A DNA stretch of 64,000 nucleotides from Symbiodinium kawagutii (taxonomy: Eukaryota; Sar; Dinophyceae; Suessiales; Symbiodiniaceae), in the NCBI GenBank assembly GCA_009767595.1, contig VSDK01013445.1:6449-70448 (forward strand). The letters are read 5' to 3'. A model generated the notes under the pieces. That model did no database searches. It worked only from the letters and a program-made list of their open reading frames with translations, and was not told the DNA's origin. Both the position numbers and the translations under genes were made by a program. Of this stretch, positions 40,965-52,163 are shown piece by piece; positions within the stretch are counted from its first letter, which is position 1, and every line of letters starts with the position of its first letter.

Positions 40965-41210
40965 CTAATGGCCAAAAGAATCACATTGCTCAAAAGCTCT
41001 TTGTTGACAAATTATATGTGCATCGACAAGTTCGATTTCCATGTCACAAAAAGGGCAGCATGGCGGCACAATGTCAAAACTGGCGGACCTTTTCTCACCT
41101 GGCCGCTTTCTCAATGAGGTTCGCCTGTTCAAAAGGCCAGCGGCACTGTGGGGCAGGGCCTTTGTGCCCGAGCTGACCAACGAACACAAATAGAGTCTAA
41201 ACCTAAACAC
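40965..41210 (-). CDS. possible zf-RVT-like fragment of a LINE element
   Basis: An 81-codon minus frame ends with CCPFCDMEIELVDAHIICQQ. CPxCxxEIExVDH...C is the usual form of the zinc-binding module that follows reverse transcriptase in some LINE elements (zf-RVT). No RT domain is visible nearby, so at most a remnant. Confidence 0.3.
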   Translation of the reverse strand: MFRFRLYLCSLVSSGTKALPHSAAGLLNRRTSLRKRPGEKRSASFDIVPPCCPFCDMEIELVDAHIICQQRAFEQCDSFGH

Positions 41211-43008
41211 TACCTGTCATGTAAATACGAGCGCGTGCAAGCACGGTTCAAACGTTGGTAGCATCTTTTTAGTTGTTTATTAGGAGCGATCTGATTCGTG
41301 CACTGCCAAACCAAGTCAATACCGCTGGCCTCGACACAATGAATTTTGCTCAAGGCTGCGGCTTTGAGGAGGCCCAACTTTTTGCTTCACTCTGCATGGC
41401 TCTGAAGAAAAATGCATCGAAGAAAGACCAACATCCCCATGGCTGAAAAATGACAATTTCTTTCAAAGGAAAAGCATCAGATGAGATGGGTCCTATGAGT
41501 TGACAGTAGGTTATGCCAAACCAAACCATGCATACAATGAAGCATGGCTGCAGCATGGCTGTTTTTGTCACACCAATCCGCAGTTGTGCTCATCCCAACA
41601 TCCGTGGTTGGCCACTGGTTGGGGATAGAACTGAGCAAGGCCTGCGGGTTGTTTTCATTCCTGACAGTTATACAGCGCCACGGTGAGAGCCTCAGCATCG
41701 TTGAATGGGCGGTTGAATACTGAAGCTATCAACGGTCAACCCGGGTCAACCCGTTGACCATGGTTCATTGTTGCTCAAATATGTGCTTTTTGTTGTCAGG
41801 TGACTATAGTCAGTTCTTATGTTTTCGGTTGGTTCGTCGTAGTTCTTCAGTTGGAACCAAAAAAATCAGTTGCTGGTCATTGTGGCTCTTTCACGCAAAT
41901 GTAGCTTGATAACAGCAACCGATCATCCAGATTCTTGAAGAAAGTGGTCACATTTAGATGAAACTCTTCATAGTCAGCGAAGAACGTCTCCACTTTTGCT
42001 ACTAAAACACTTAAAAAATTCTGTGAAGGTGATCCTGTACTCAGATTCTTGCTACTCACTCCATCTTTCACACTGCGATTGAAAGTGGGAAGAAAGAGAG
42101 TCAGAATCCCAAATTGCTGGAAAAACTCATCACACCACTCCCCGACTTAAAGCAAAGGGGCATGTAACTTTCGTGTCCACGGTGCAGGGCCAACAGAGCT
42201 GAAGTAATCCACTCTTTTCGGCTTCAAAGGGTAGAAATGCCTGTTGGGAATCTAGTCAAATAGTGGTTGCGAATCATCTGCCATTGCTATTCACCATTTA
42301 TTGTGATTCTCCGTGGCCTGATTCTGAAGTGGGCTAGTTTTCGCAGGCACCTTGATGCCCCTGATGTTCAGTTTGCTCTATTGCCAGAATTAGTCTACAG
42401 TAACATGGCTAATCCTCATAAACAATGACATGAGTAGATAAATTATGGCAGTAATCAGGCGGTAAGATGTTTATCCTCATAAACCGTCAGTAACCACCAT
42501 TGACAGTGACCATCATTCCTCATCGATGCTTGATGAGATAACGTTTTGGGATTCAGGATCAACCGTGCGCGGAAGGTGTTCTAAGGCACACAAGGTAAGA
42601 TTCATGAGCGAATTGTCAGAGTTAATTGTTTTTGCTTGTTGCACGAGGTGTTTTATCACAAAAGAACGGTTGTGAGGCTTCAGCGCGGTAGTCTTTGCAA
42701 GAAGTTGTTTGCTCGCGGGGCGGCTGTTGCAATCTTCCTCCCTTCCGGGGATTTCACGACATACAAAGAAGTGTTGATGTCAAATAAGGCTTCCTTCCTA
42801 GTGTAGTTCCCTCATAGCACACCCCCTGACAAAGCTTGGCGGAAAAACAACATCCAAAGTGTTTCTCGGTTTGGGGAGGCCACATTGTTGAACTGTTGAA
42901 ACTTGGGGGATGATGTTTCAGCGGAGATAGTCTTAGCTTCAGTGGGACATCCCCAACCCTTGGCTATCCGAAGATTCTGCTGCTAACGCCTGGGTACCGC
43001 GGCTCAAC
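41211..43008. other. non-coding stretch
   Basis: No convincing gene, RNA gene or ordered repeat seen. Several ORFs of 60-75 codons overlap each other on both strands and look like chance. Confidence 0.5.
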
Positions 43009-43112
43009 CGCGCCGAGAGACTGGAGGGCTCTGAATAAAGTAGCCCCGCGACGCTTCAATGGTTACAATCCAGGTGTTGCCCAGAACTCGCCCTCCAAAG
43101 CTATCTGGCGCA
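43009..43112 (-). CDS. exon of unidentified domain, paralogue of the 57.6 kb exon
   Basis: 104-bp islet after TTAGCGTGTTCAG, reading APDSFGGRVLGNTWIVTIEA then SRGYFIQSPPVS. The minus exon at 57544-57685 reads VPEAFNGNFAGATWILNMQA then SRGFIIQEAPVS. The shared pattern (P-x-x-F-x-G-x3-G-x-T-W-I-x4-A-S-R-G-[YF]-x-I-Q-x2-P-V-S) shows real coding constraint. Possible donor GCG/GTTGAG. Family not recognised. Confidence 0.5.
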
Positions 43113-43322
43113 CTGAACACGCTAAGGCTGAATCTGGTAGGCATGAAATGGCATGAATGATGATTAATGATGGCTAATGATTGGTGCGTGAGGCTGAAGC
43201 ACCTCAAAATGAGCTGATTCTGATGTAAAGCCATGATGGTGACAAGATTTTCGGGACATACCACCATGTTCACGTGGTGCGGCCAACAAGAAAGTGTTTA
43301 CTTCGGGGGGGCATGTCATCTG

Positions 43323-43680
43323 ACATTCTATGTGAGAGACATCCTGCCTGACATCCTATCTTGCATTCTATCCGGCATTATATTTCGCACTTAGCCTGAC
43401 ATTTGCTCTGAGACTGCATCTGGCAATCAATCTGTCATTCTACCTGCAGCCTAAAGGACATTCTGACATTCGATCTGGCATTCACCCTGGCACTTTATTT
43501 CCCACTCTATCTGACACGCTACTTGACACCCTATCGGGCACTCCGTTTGGCATTCAGCTGAAACACATTCTGGCATTACAAGTTGGCATTCTATCTGGCA
43601 TCCTATTTGACATCCTCAATGGCATTTTACATTGCATCTTATTTGACGTTTTATCTGGCATTCCATCTGGCAGCCTGACA
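43323..43680 (+). repeat. minisatellite with 12-bp period
   Basis: About 30 degenerate copies of CATTCTATCTGG. Most units are exactly 12 bp, with a few 8-, 13- and 23-bp steps. CA and CTG positions are best kept. Confidence 0.9.
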
Positions 43681-44983
43681 TTTTTGCCGACACTTGATCT
43701 CATGGTCTGTGCGTCTCGCACCAAGCGCCTCATTACAAGGTCGGAGCCAATCTTCCTGTTTTAAACTCTGATTTTAACTGCCTACTGTAACTCAAAATCT
43801 CAACCGAACTGGGGTATGACTGGACATGACTGGACGACCGGAGCCAAAAGACACCGCCAGACCATTAGACGGAGGAACCGAAGGGGCCAAACGACGGACC
43901 AAAAGAGCGATCTAGGAACCAAAAGACTCATGCTTCATTCCAGGGCCCCTAACTCTGTTTCAAATATCCACAATCAATGCGGATCATTTTAAAGACATCG
44001 CCACATGCCTCTGGACAAGTGGCAAAACCTCAAATACCTGTGGCTGCGTGTGACAAATTTCTGTCCCCTCGCCTTGACAATTCAAACTCTGAGAAGCTTA
44101 GAATGAAACAAAACACCCCCAGCCTGACCGCTTTTCAATTGTGGTTCACCTTTACCATATTGACCACTAGGCTTAGACCACGATCAACTCGACGATCAGT
44201 TTTGCAACCAGCAACTGAAGCAGCATTGGTTTCAACCCGTTCTCGAGGCACCTGCGTACGCGGTCGCTGTGGCACAGTTGCTGTTGGAGGACACACTCAC
44301 GGTCCTCGGGGCCATCTGGAACAGAGTCAGTTCCAAAGTCACAACAGTGGCATCAACTCCGAAACTGAGGAAAAATGCCACAGATATCTGTTTTTAGAAA
44401 CTATACTGTCAAAAATCCTGAATATGCTAAGGATTGCAAACCACATGTTCTAGGCACGGCAAAGAATATTTGGGGGGCAAATTGAGGCACCGCATGAGGC
44501 ACCACATCATTCACTACATCGGCCGTTCAAAACGAACGCTCAAGTGCTCGCGCCTCAACCATAAGGATTCGATAAAATTGATGTCTTTCTCCAATCGCTG
44601 TGGTAGATGCAACAGTTCAATCAGCTCAACCAACTTTTAACGTTTGGGGGTCCTACCTTGCAATACCTGACGTCCATTCTTGTTCTCAAAGAACCTCTCC
44701 CAGCTCTTTGGTCGAACACTGATTTCGGAGTACTGCTGAACTCAGCACGGCGAAAACCTGGACCCAAACATGTCTATACCTTTCTTCACTGGCTCTTGCA
44801 TCACCTTGGGATGTTTATGGATCCTTTTGGGTTAATCGCTGTGAGCCCAGAATCACTTCCTTCCCCTGGAAATCTCCGTCGAGTCCAAGGAAATCTGCTG
44901 GAAAAACGGTGGGCTGATAGAAGACCCACATTCTCACTGACAGATCTTCTCGCTGCGCAGCTGCCGAGGCGTTCGAACGCACC

Positions 44984-45263
44984 GAACCTGTCGCAGCCAT
45001 CGGCCACGTCGGCTTTTCGCGGTTGGCCTTTGCCCAGGAGTCTTGAACTAGGTGTGTCACGAGTGGTGTTCAAGTATCTTGCAACTGCAAGCAAACTTGC
45101 AGCCTAGCGTCATGGGCGACGCAGACCCTGTCGCAGCCATCGGCCACGTCGGCTTGTCGCGTATGCCCTTTGCCCAGGAGTCTTGAACTAGGTGTGTCAC
45201 GAGTGGTGTTCAAGTATCTTGCAACTGCAAGCAAACTTGCAGCCTAGCGTCATGGGCGACGCA
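44984..45263 (+). repeat. 140-bp tandem duplication
   Basis: 44984-45123 recurs at 45124-45263 with an exact 140-bp offset and only a handful of differences, clustered around 45014-45026 / 45154-45166. A 166-codon plus frame ends inside the first copy. Confidence 0.95.
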
Positions 45264-45960
45264 ATCGAAACCGTGAGCGATACGAAACTTCGAGTAGAAG
45301 GCAAGTCTTGAATTCAGTAATGTTGTACTACAGGGCTTTTCTGACTGATGCATTGAGCCCAACGCAATGTTGTCGTAGCTTTCTCTCCGGTGGTTTCCCA
45401 ACACCATGGCACAGTGAATACCCTGTCTAGGCGCCTGTCTGGGATAATGAAACGTCATCTGCAGGTGTGCATAGCCTCAGATCGCAGATATTGGTGGTTG
45501 CATGGCTACATATGGTGTTACATACTCCTTTTCTTGATTCGTCTGGTTGGTGGCAGCTCTTCATAAGGCTTGGAAGCTGCTTTGAACAAAATCATGACCC
45601 AATGGTTGGCAAATCCAGTTGCAAGCTAAGCAACTCCACTTCAAACTTGGGATGCGCATTGAAGGGGCAGCACCCCGCTTGGGCGCCAAAGGATTCGAAG
45701 GTCCATGAAATGATTTTCGGGTCACCGTATCTCCTCAGCATCGGAGAAAGCCGTGTCACCCGCTGAGCCGCGCAATGAAGATACAGCGGCGAGATGAGAC
45801 GAGAAATATGCTGAAATGTTCACACGACAAGAACAGACGAATGAGAATTCACAAACGATTTCAAATGCAGAAAGTGAATATATAAAAGGCAATTTGAGAT
45901 ATTCTCAAGAAATAATATGTATATTCTCTCTCTCCAGCTTTATTCATATGTAAATATATA

Positions 45961-46002
<42 letters not shown>

Positions 46003-48900
46003 CCTATCAAAAAAAATAAGTAAATATATATATATACATATATTATATATACGTGTGTGCATGTGACAAGCCACATGAGGTGAAGAATTGAAGGGGCCAA
46101 AGATTGTGGAAGTTGAGGCCCAGGGGTAACAAAAGCTAGGGCTTTACCTCCACAGTTAGGGTTTGGATAACCCCAGGCCTTTGCACAGAGGCAGGGTCTC
46201 GGGAGCAAAATCCTGAAGTAATGCAAAGCGCCAACCCGGGCAAGCGGTGCAAAGTCGGATAGAAAAGTTGAGCGTTGCAAACAAATCGACATCATAGAAG
46301 GAAGTTTGATCATCTACCTCTTAGAACACTCCTGGTAGCTCCAAATCGCTCCCCCTTTAAAAGGCTTTGGGGATACCCCTCACTCCTGGGCTCCCTCCTA
46401 ACCACAAGCTAGCAATGACGTGGTGAAAACACATGATTCGTGGCGAAAAGATGTCTACAAGTCAGACAGTCAAGGCAAGGAGAAACAGGGAGGCCACAAG
46501 GCAAACAACAAAAGATGCAGCCAAGTGTGGGGGGGTCAAGTATCCAGCAGCGTGGGGAGCAATGGAAATGGCCCAAGTTGCTAAGTCATGCTACCTGTTT
46601 GCAAGAGAAATCTGATCAAATCGGAACATCTCGCTGCTTAAGCAATATGGCCGGCATTAAGTTTCTATGGCACCAGGTCATGCTCCAAAACGGATACGAA
46701 AACTTGAATAGCGTGATTCGGATTTCTGAGACAAAGCTTCTGAATCCCCAATCTGTTACCCTGCGAATGGGTTCGTAGTGATCAGTATAACAGTACAAAC
46801 AATTAATTTAAAAAACTGCTGAAAAACCCATCAAATGGCCCAAGAATGGACCATCAATAGTCATCAACCATCCATGCTCATCATCTTAGCATCAACTCTA
46901 CCAACTGACACAATCGTCAGCAAACCATGGCTGAAAACCAGCAGTACTTGCTGCTAAAAGTCGATGGGTTGCCAGTGGATTGGCCAACCTTAGTGCGGCC
47001 ATCGCTGCAGATGGCGGGCCGCGCCAACCATGAAGCTGGCATCGGGTGGCATCACGAACAAGAAAATCCACTACTAAGCATTGGCCAGTCTTTTTTATCA
47101 ACCAGATTTTTTGTCCTTTGACTTAATAATATTCTAGGCAAATCCCGATATTGACCAGGCAACCGGCGGGCACGTATATTCATAGAAAAACCCACCGTTG
47201 CTGACATGTCAAATCATGTCAAGAATCGTCACATTGCGTTGGCCATCTGAGGTTCTGAAGGCTTGAGATGTCGCGCCAATCAATGCCGGTTTCAGTTCAT
47301 ACATTTTGGACCCCCCTTGATTCAGGATTCTCGACCGCAAACACTGGCACGAGAGAACTCCAACACATGAGCATTCACTGAATGACACTTTGCGCTTGCA
47401 GAGTTGTTCTTTCCTCCAATCTTGCTAAACACGAGTAACGCAACAAATCCTAATCAAGGCATAGAAAACCTCTGGTCCACTACCATTGTTGGAGTACCGA
47501 TTTTATTGATTTGTTACAATCTTGGGGTTGCCACTATCGTTAGCAAATGTGAGTGCCACTCTAGCTTCGCAAGCTACAAACCTGGACACAGGAGAAATGC
47601 AACAGGAACTTCGGTCGCGCAGCATGCGGCATGATGTGTGCTTTCTATAGAGGAATCAATGGAAACAATCGCTGTGAAAGGTTGAGATGTTGGTGGATGA
47701 AACCCTCTGGATCAGCCAGTTTTTTGTGGGCAAAGCCCTTCCCGACAATGCGCTGTTTCATTTCCAAAGTGAGTGCTGAAGAAGGATGCCGCAGAAGTTT
47801 CCAACGCAAAGCCGCAAAGAATACAACATGTGCCTGTAGGGTCGGTTTCATCGAATCAGCCCCTGATGTACAGACGCCTCTGTTTTTTGTTGGCAATAAC
47901 ATTGGATTATATATGGGCTTCGCCGAGCCTACCGTTTGCATTCTTGGAGCGCATGTCTGCGAAGAATCTAGGTCTTATTGTACGAACCAACCGGTAAAGA
48001 AACAGAATCTTTTGCGAGGTGCTCTCGGAAAGTTCACAGATACCAAAGCTATCATTTTGTGCGAGATGTCCCTGAAAACCTGAAGTTCAAACCATTGCCG
48101 GATCACTAACAGCTGCTGCTTGCCTAAACGCATGCCTGTTGGGTGTTGGCTACCTGCATGCCTACGGTGGTCTGTGAATTGGCTGGGCACTTCCTTAAGC
48201 GTTTTTCCTGCGGTTTGGCTGTGTATGCACTGGATCTTCGCGTGCGCATAACTCAGAAATGTGTTATCAAATCCCCCTGTGCAACATGTGTCACATCTGT
48301 GTGTGCATTTTTGTCGGCATGCCATTTTCTACACGGATGGAATCTGTGAATATTTGCCCGAAACAATAGAAAAGTCATCAAGTAAATGAAATCAGTCAAG
48401 TACGGGCATTAACCCTACGGCGATAGTGCCCAGGGCACCGAGCAAACCATGAGGGACTGTGACAGGTCATGATCCTTTGGTATCCAAATAAGTAAGAAAT
48501 GGAACCCCGCGGAAACCGTCATGAATGCACAATCATCATCTTCATCCTCTTCCGACTATGTCGAGTTTTTCCCTCGCTATCAACTGTGCCTTGAAAGACA
48601 AAAGGCATCAAAAGGCCATATGTTTACCGCCAATGCCACCTAGTATGAAAGGAGTCCAATGTCTCAAGATTGCCTCAAGCATTGTGCCGGCGTACAACAT
48701 CGTTGTTGACATAGGTGTAGAAATCTCCAATTTCAGCATCACATCCTCAGCGAGGCAGGACTGCTGTCAGCCACAGGACAGACCACCAAAATGGCAAAGC
48801 CATGCCAGGCACCCGCACCCTAAGCAAACATTCCGCTGGTGCCAGGTGGCAAAAATGATAAAAATGTAGCAAATTGTGTCGTTTCCTTCTGCAATTGCAG
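45264..48900. other. mostly non-coding
   Basis: Contains (TCTA)n at 45959-46005 with an AT tract to 46055. ORFs of 100-150 codons at 45467-45766, 46440-46778 and 47631-48083 (plus) and 47645-48325 (minus) overlap on opposite strands and match nothing recognised. None is called. Confidence 0.45.
45959..46055. repeat. (TCTA)n and AT-rich microsatellite
   Basis: About 12 TCTA units, then TATATATACATATATTATAT-like DNA. Confidence 0.95.
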
Positions 48901-49083
48901 GGGAAAACCAATTCTGCGCTGTGCCTTTCAAGCCATCAGGACAGCTCGCCGCTTGCATCATAGGCTCGGCCCTAGACACCAGCCATGGCAGCACATATCG
49001 GCCACCACCCGGGTTCCACTACCACCAGTCTTCGCAAATGTTTGCAAGTCATCTTCGCCAAGGGTCCTGGCAATCCTGGCTTA
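48901..49083 (+). CDS. exon of unidentified protein
   Basis: Exon after an excellent acceptor (GTCGTTTCCTTCTGCAATTG then CAG). The frame reads ENQFCAVPFKPSGQLAACII, GSALDTSHGSTYRPPPGFHY and HQSSQMFASHLRQGSWQSWL, typical soluble-protein composition. A possible donor is CTTA/GTGACG, but the frame stays open to about 49190. No family recognised and no partner exon found nearby. Confidence 0.5.
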
Positions 49084-51299
49084 GTGACGTCCTTGTCCTT
49101 GTCATCTTCCTCCGCTCCATACGAATGGTGGCCCCTTCGTCCCCGTCTTCGGAAGGGAAAAATCTTCCCTTTTTTGGAGGGCTGAGTCCTTAAGGCTCAG
49201 CTGGAGCACCCGTGAGATTGCCACACTCATGGGTGCTTGAGGAAACTTAAGGAAAAGGATGGGATTTGAACTTGAGGGAAAGGATGGGATTTGCCTCAAC
49301 TTGAGGAAGCACTTAAATCAAAGGAATTTGAGGAACTGGAGGAACTTAAGGAACTTACGGAATTTGAACTGTCACATTTTGGCTTCCAGGCTTAACCAGT
49401 CGCAGACCAAAGAACGCTCGGGCTTTCAACAGGTCAGCATAGGTTAGCACTTAGAACTCTTTCACGGGAAGTGATTCGACATCATTAGACCCGAAAATAC
49501 CTCAAATACGTAGGAACAACATATACAAATCAGTTGGCCCACGCAACATCCACTGGTGCAAGTAACCAGTCTCAGGACCCAAAGCTCTGAAATGCTCCAA
49601 GTTTCTGCAATTGTGCTACTTCATCCAGGTCTCCATTTCCACACGCTCCAGGATCCTTGGTGTCTGGATGATTGCAAGAGGCCAGGAAAAATTTGCCTGC
49701 TGGCTTGACATTGCAATACCAGCTTTACAGGTTTTAAAGCAAATGGATAGTATCACGATAGTCTTGGATGATGTTGAAATGTGTGTTGAATGTCCGGTGA
49801 TCTACTGTCTCATACTGTGTCACCATAAAATCGAAAGCAACTATGGGGCCACTTCAGCAGATTCGGCCAGCTACGATTGAGTGGGGTTTACCAGGTGGCC
49901 GGCACCTATTCCCGCAATGGCTCACAATCAAAGTACTGCTAGATGTTGATCACACATCATTCTGAGTTGTCGTCATCGCCAAAAAAACTCGAGTCTTGCA
50001 AAGGCTACCCGATACTCGTGTAAAGAGCAATGCAACAGGACCGAAACGGGTGCTGTTTTGTCGGGAACCGCGCGTTTCATCAACATCTTGTACTCACTGA
50101 TCCAACTAATGAACACTCACTACCATGAAGTTGAAGAAGCGCACATGTTGCAAAGCCATATGCATACGCATGTCCAGTAAATCCTGAACTCATCCTGATC
50201 TTTATTTTGACAACCACCCCAAATCCCACATTTTGAGAAGTATCACAAATGATAAGTTTGTCACAGTGACACTGGGTTGCTTCACAACTGCAGACTCTCA
50301 AGACCCAGTCGCATGATGTGCAGTCTCGCCGGCGGCTGGAGCCCCAGTGCTTAAAACAACAGCTGCACCTGCAGTTGCAGGGCGCGCCAGCCGGGCTGAC
50401 ACCGGCTGACACCATGCCAACATATTCAACCAATATCAACCAATTCGGTAGCAACATCAACAATTCATACCCCCCTACCCAAAACAAAAAATCCCGTTCA
50501 ATTGCGTGCAGAGTCAGGACAGGCTTGTGCCTGCAAGTTGTACCACATACATACTGGGTTTGTTCAAACACCATACGCATCCCACACAGGCATCACACAT
50601 TCAGAGGTCTCTGACTCGGTTTGAGTAATCAAATTCACATGTTCAACTACAGGCAGTACTGTATTGCTGCGGCTGCATGGCGCCCCTTCTGAACATCTCC
50701 CGTCTACGTCTCGTCACAATCTGTAAATTCTATGTTCTAATGGTGGGGAGCTAAAAAGGCCAACCACTTGGGTTCTGCTTGTCCAGCTTGACCGCCCCCT
50801 CAGGCCATGCGACTAGCAGCGCAGAGAATGGCTAAGAAGGTCATGGCCGCGTGTCAGTTCTCTAAATAGTACGTGTCCCCATGTGCACAAAGGGAAGGCG
50901 GTAGCAAGCGGCAAGCGCTATGCTTTGAGCCAATCCGAGACCGATCCCACTTGACAGATAGTGATGAGGATATATGTGAGGTCTAAGGCAAGTAGGCGTG
51001 GAGTGATGTGCAGGCGACAAAAAAGTCACAAGCGATTGAATTCGCGTAATACTGTAACAATGGCAATCTGATTGAGCACGGTCCCTGTTGATAGCGACAG
51101 CAACACAGAAACGAGATGAAACTAGTACCGATGGGTGATTCTCAAAATACCAGTGGTGATTCTACCAAAATGTTCGAAAAATGCTTCAAACGACATCTCG
51201 TGACGGCTGTGCAGCTCAGTGAAGTCTCACAGCTGCTTCTTTTCTCGGCTACGGGGGTTTCAGTAGAGATTTTGGCGCTTTGGAGTTGGTGTTCTGAGC
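49084..51299. other. non-coding stretch
   Basis: 49240-49380 holds short repeats of AAGGATGGGATTTGAACTTG and GAGGAACTT. A 166-codon minus frame at 50080-50580 is Cys-rich and not convincing. Nothing else recognised. Confidence 0.45.
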
Positions 51300-51371
51300 T
51301 ATGACGCGGAAACAATATGAAAGGATACATAGGATAGTGTCGTTGCATATGACGCGGAAACAATATGAAAG
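51300..51371 (+). repeat. 24-bp direct repeat, 48-bp period
   Basis: TATGACGCGGAAACAATATG followed by AAAG occurs perfectly at 51300-51323 and 51348-51371, separated by 24 bases, just left of the 300-bp repeat at 51378. Confidence 0.95.
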
Positions 51372-51377
51372 CAAAAA

Positions 51378-51679
51378 GATCTAGCCATGCTTGGTCAGCT
51401 TGGTCGTGGCCAATTCTTGAACATAGTTCTTCATGATGGAAAGTAGTTGTTAGGGCCCAATTTCTTCAGGAATACAAAACCGACATCAACCTTTTCCGGT
51501 GGGCTGTCCGAAACATCCCTAAAACAAACTCTTGGTCGACCTGTCCATAGGGACAACCACCAACCCGCAGACTAAGCAGCTTTAGGTCCAGGTTGCTTGT
51601 TAACCACTTGAGCGGTGGCAAAGAAATCCCTCATTTGTTGTTTTTTTTGCATTTCCAGTCCACCGGTCTCTAATAGCCT
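51378..51679 (+). repeat. 300-bp dispersed repeat, left copy flanking the TPR gene
   Basis: Runs from GATCTAGCCATGCT to CTCTAATAGCCT and matches 55397-55700 in the same orientation, with shared blocks GTCGTGGCCAATTCTTG, TAGTTGTTAGGGCCC, CATCAACCTTTTC and ATTTCCAGTCCAC. Roughly 80 percent identity with small indels. No coding frame. Confidence 0.85.
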
Positions 51680-52163
51680 CTGCCACACAGTGGGAACTAA
51701 TTGCAGACGGATGAGTCATCCTACATCTGGTTACTTGCAACTTGATCAGATTGAATTAGGCCACAAATGCCTGGGATTTCCTGGAAACTTCTGGTAAAAA
51801 GTAGTCACTCACAATCTATACATATTCTAAAGTACCATACTAGATAGTCTTTAGCCTTTAGCCCATGCTTTGCCTTTGGCCGATACTATATATTGCCTCT
51901 CAGGGAATAGTAAAAAAAAACAACACATCAAGAATCAACATTCTTAAACATCCCTCATAATTACGCGCCCTCGCACGTCCCTTGTTCGCACTCTCGTCCA
52001 CATGTCCGCACGCATGTACGTGCACACGTCTGTACAGATCCTCGACCACCCCTCGTGCATTACGTGCTAAAACCCTTGCTAGAAGGCCGCAGCGACCTTT
52101 TGAATTTTGATAAGTCATGGGGTCTGCGCTGTGACCGGCCACGGAAAAGTGCTTAAACATTTC

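Noticed and set aside
44607..45107. 166-codon plus ORF
   Set aside because: Opposing minus frames are equally open, no family or splice signal is seen, and it ends in a tandem duplication.
47631..48325. Overlapping ORFs of 74-150 codons on both strands
   Set aside because: No recognised domain and no consistent codon bias; chance frames cannot be excluded.
50080..50580. 166-codon Cys-rich minus ORF
   Set aside because: No domain pattern; Cys are scattered and a plus frame is open too.
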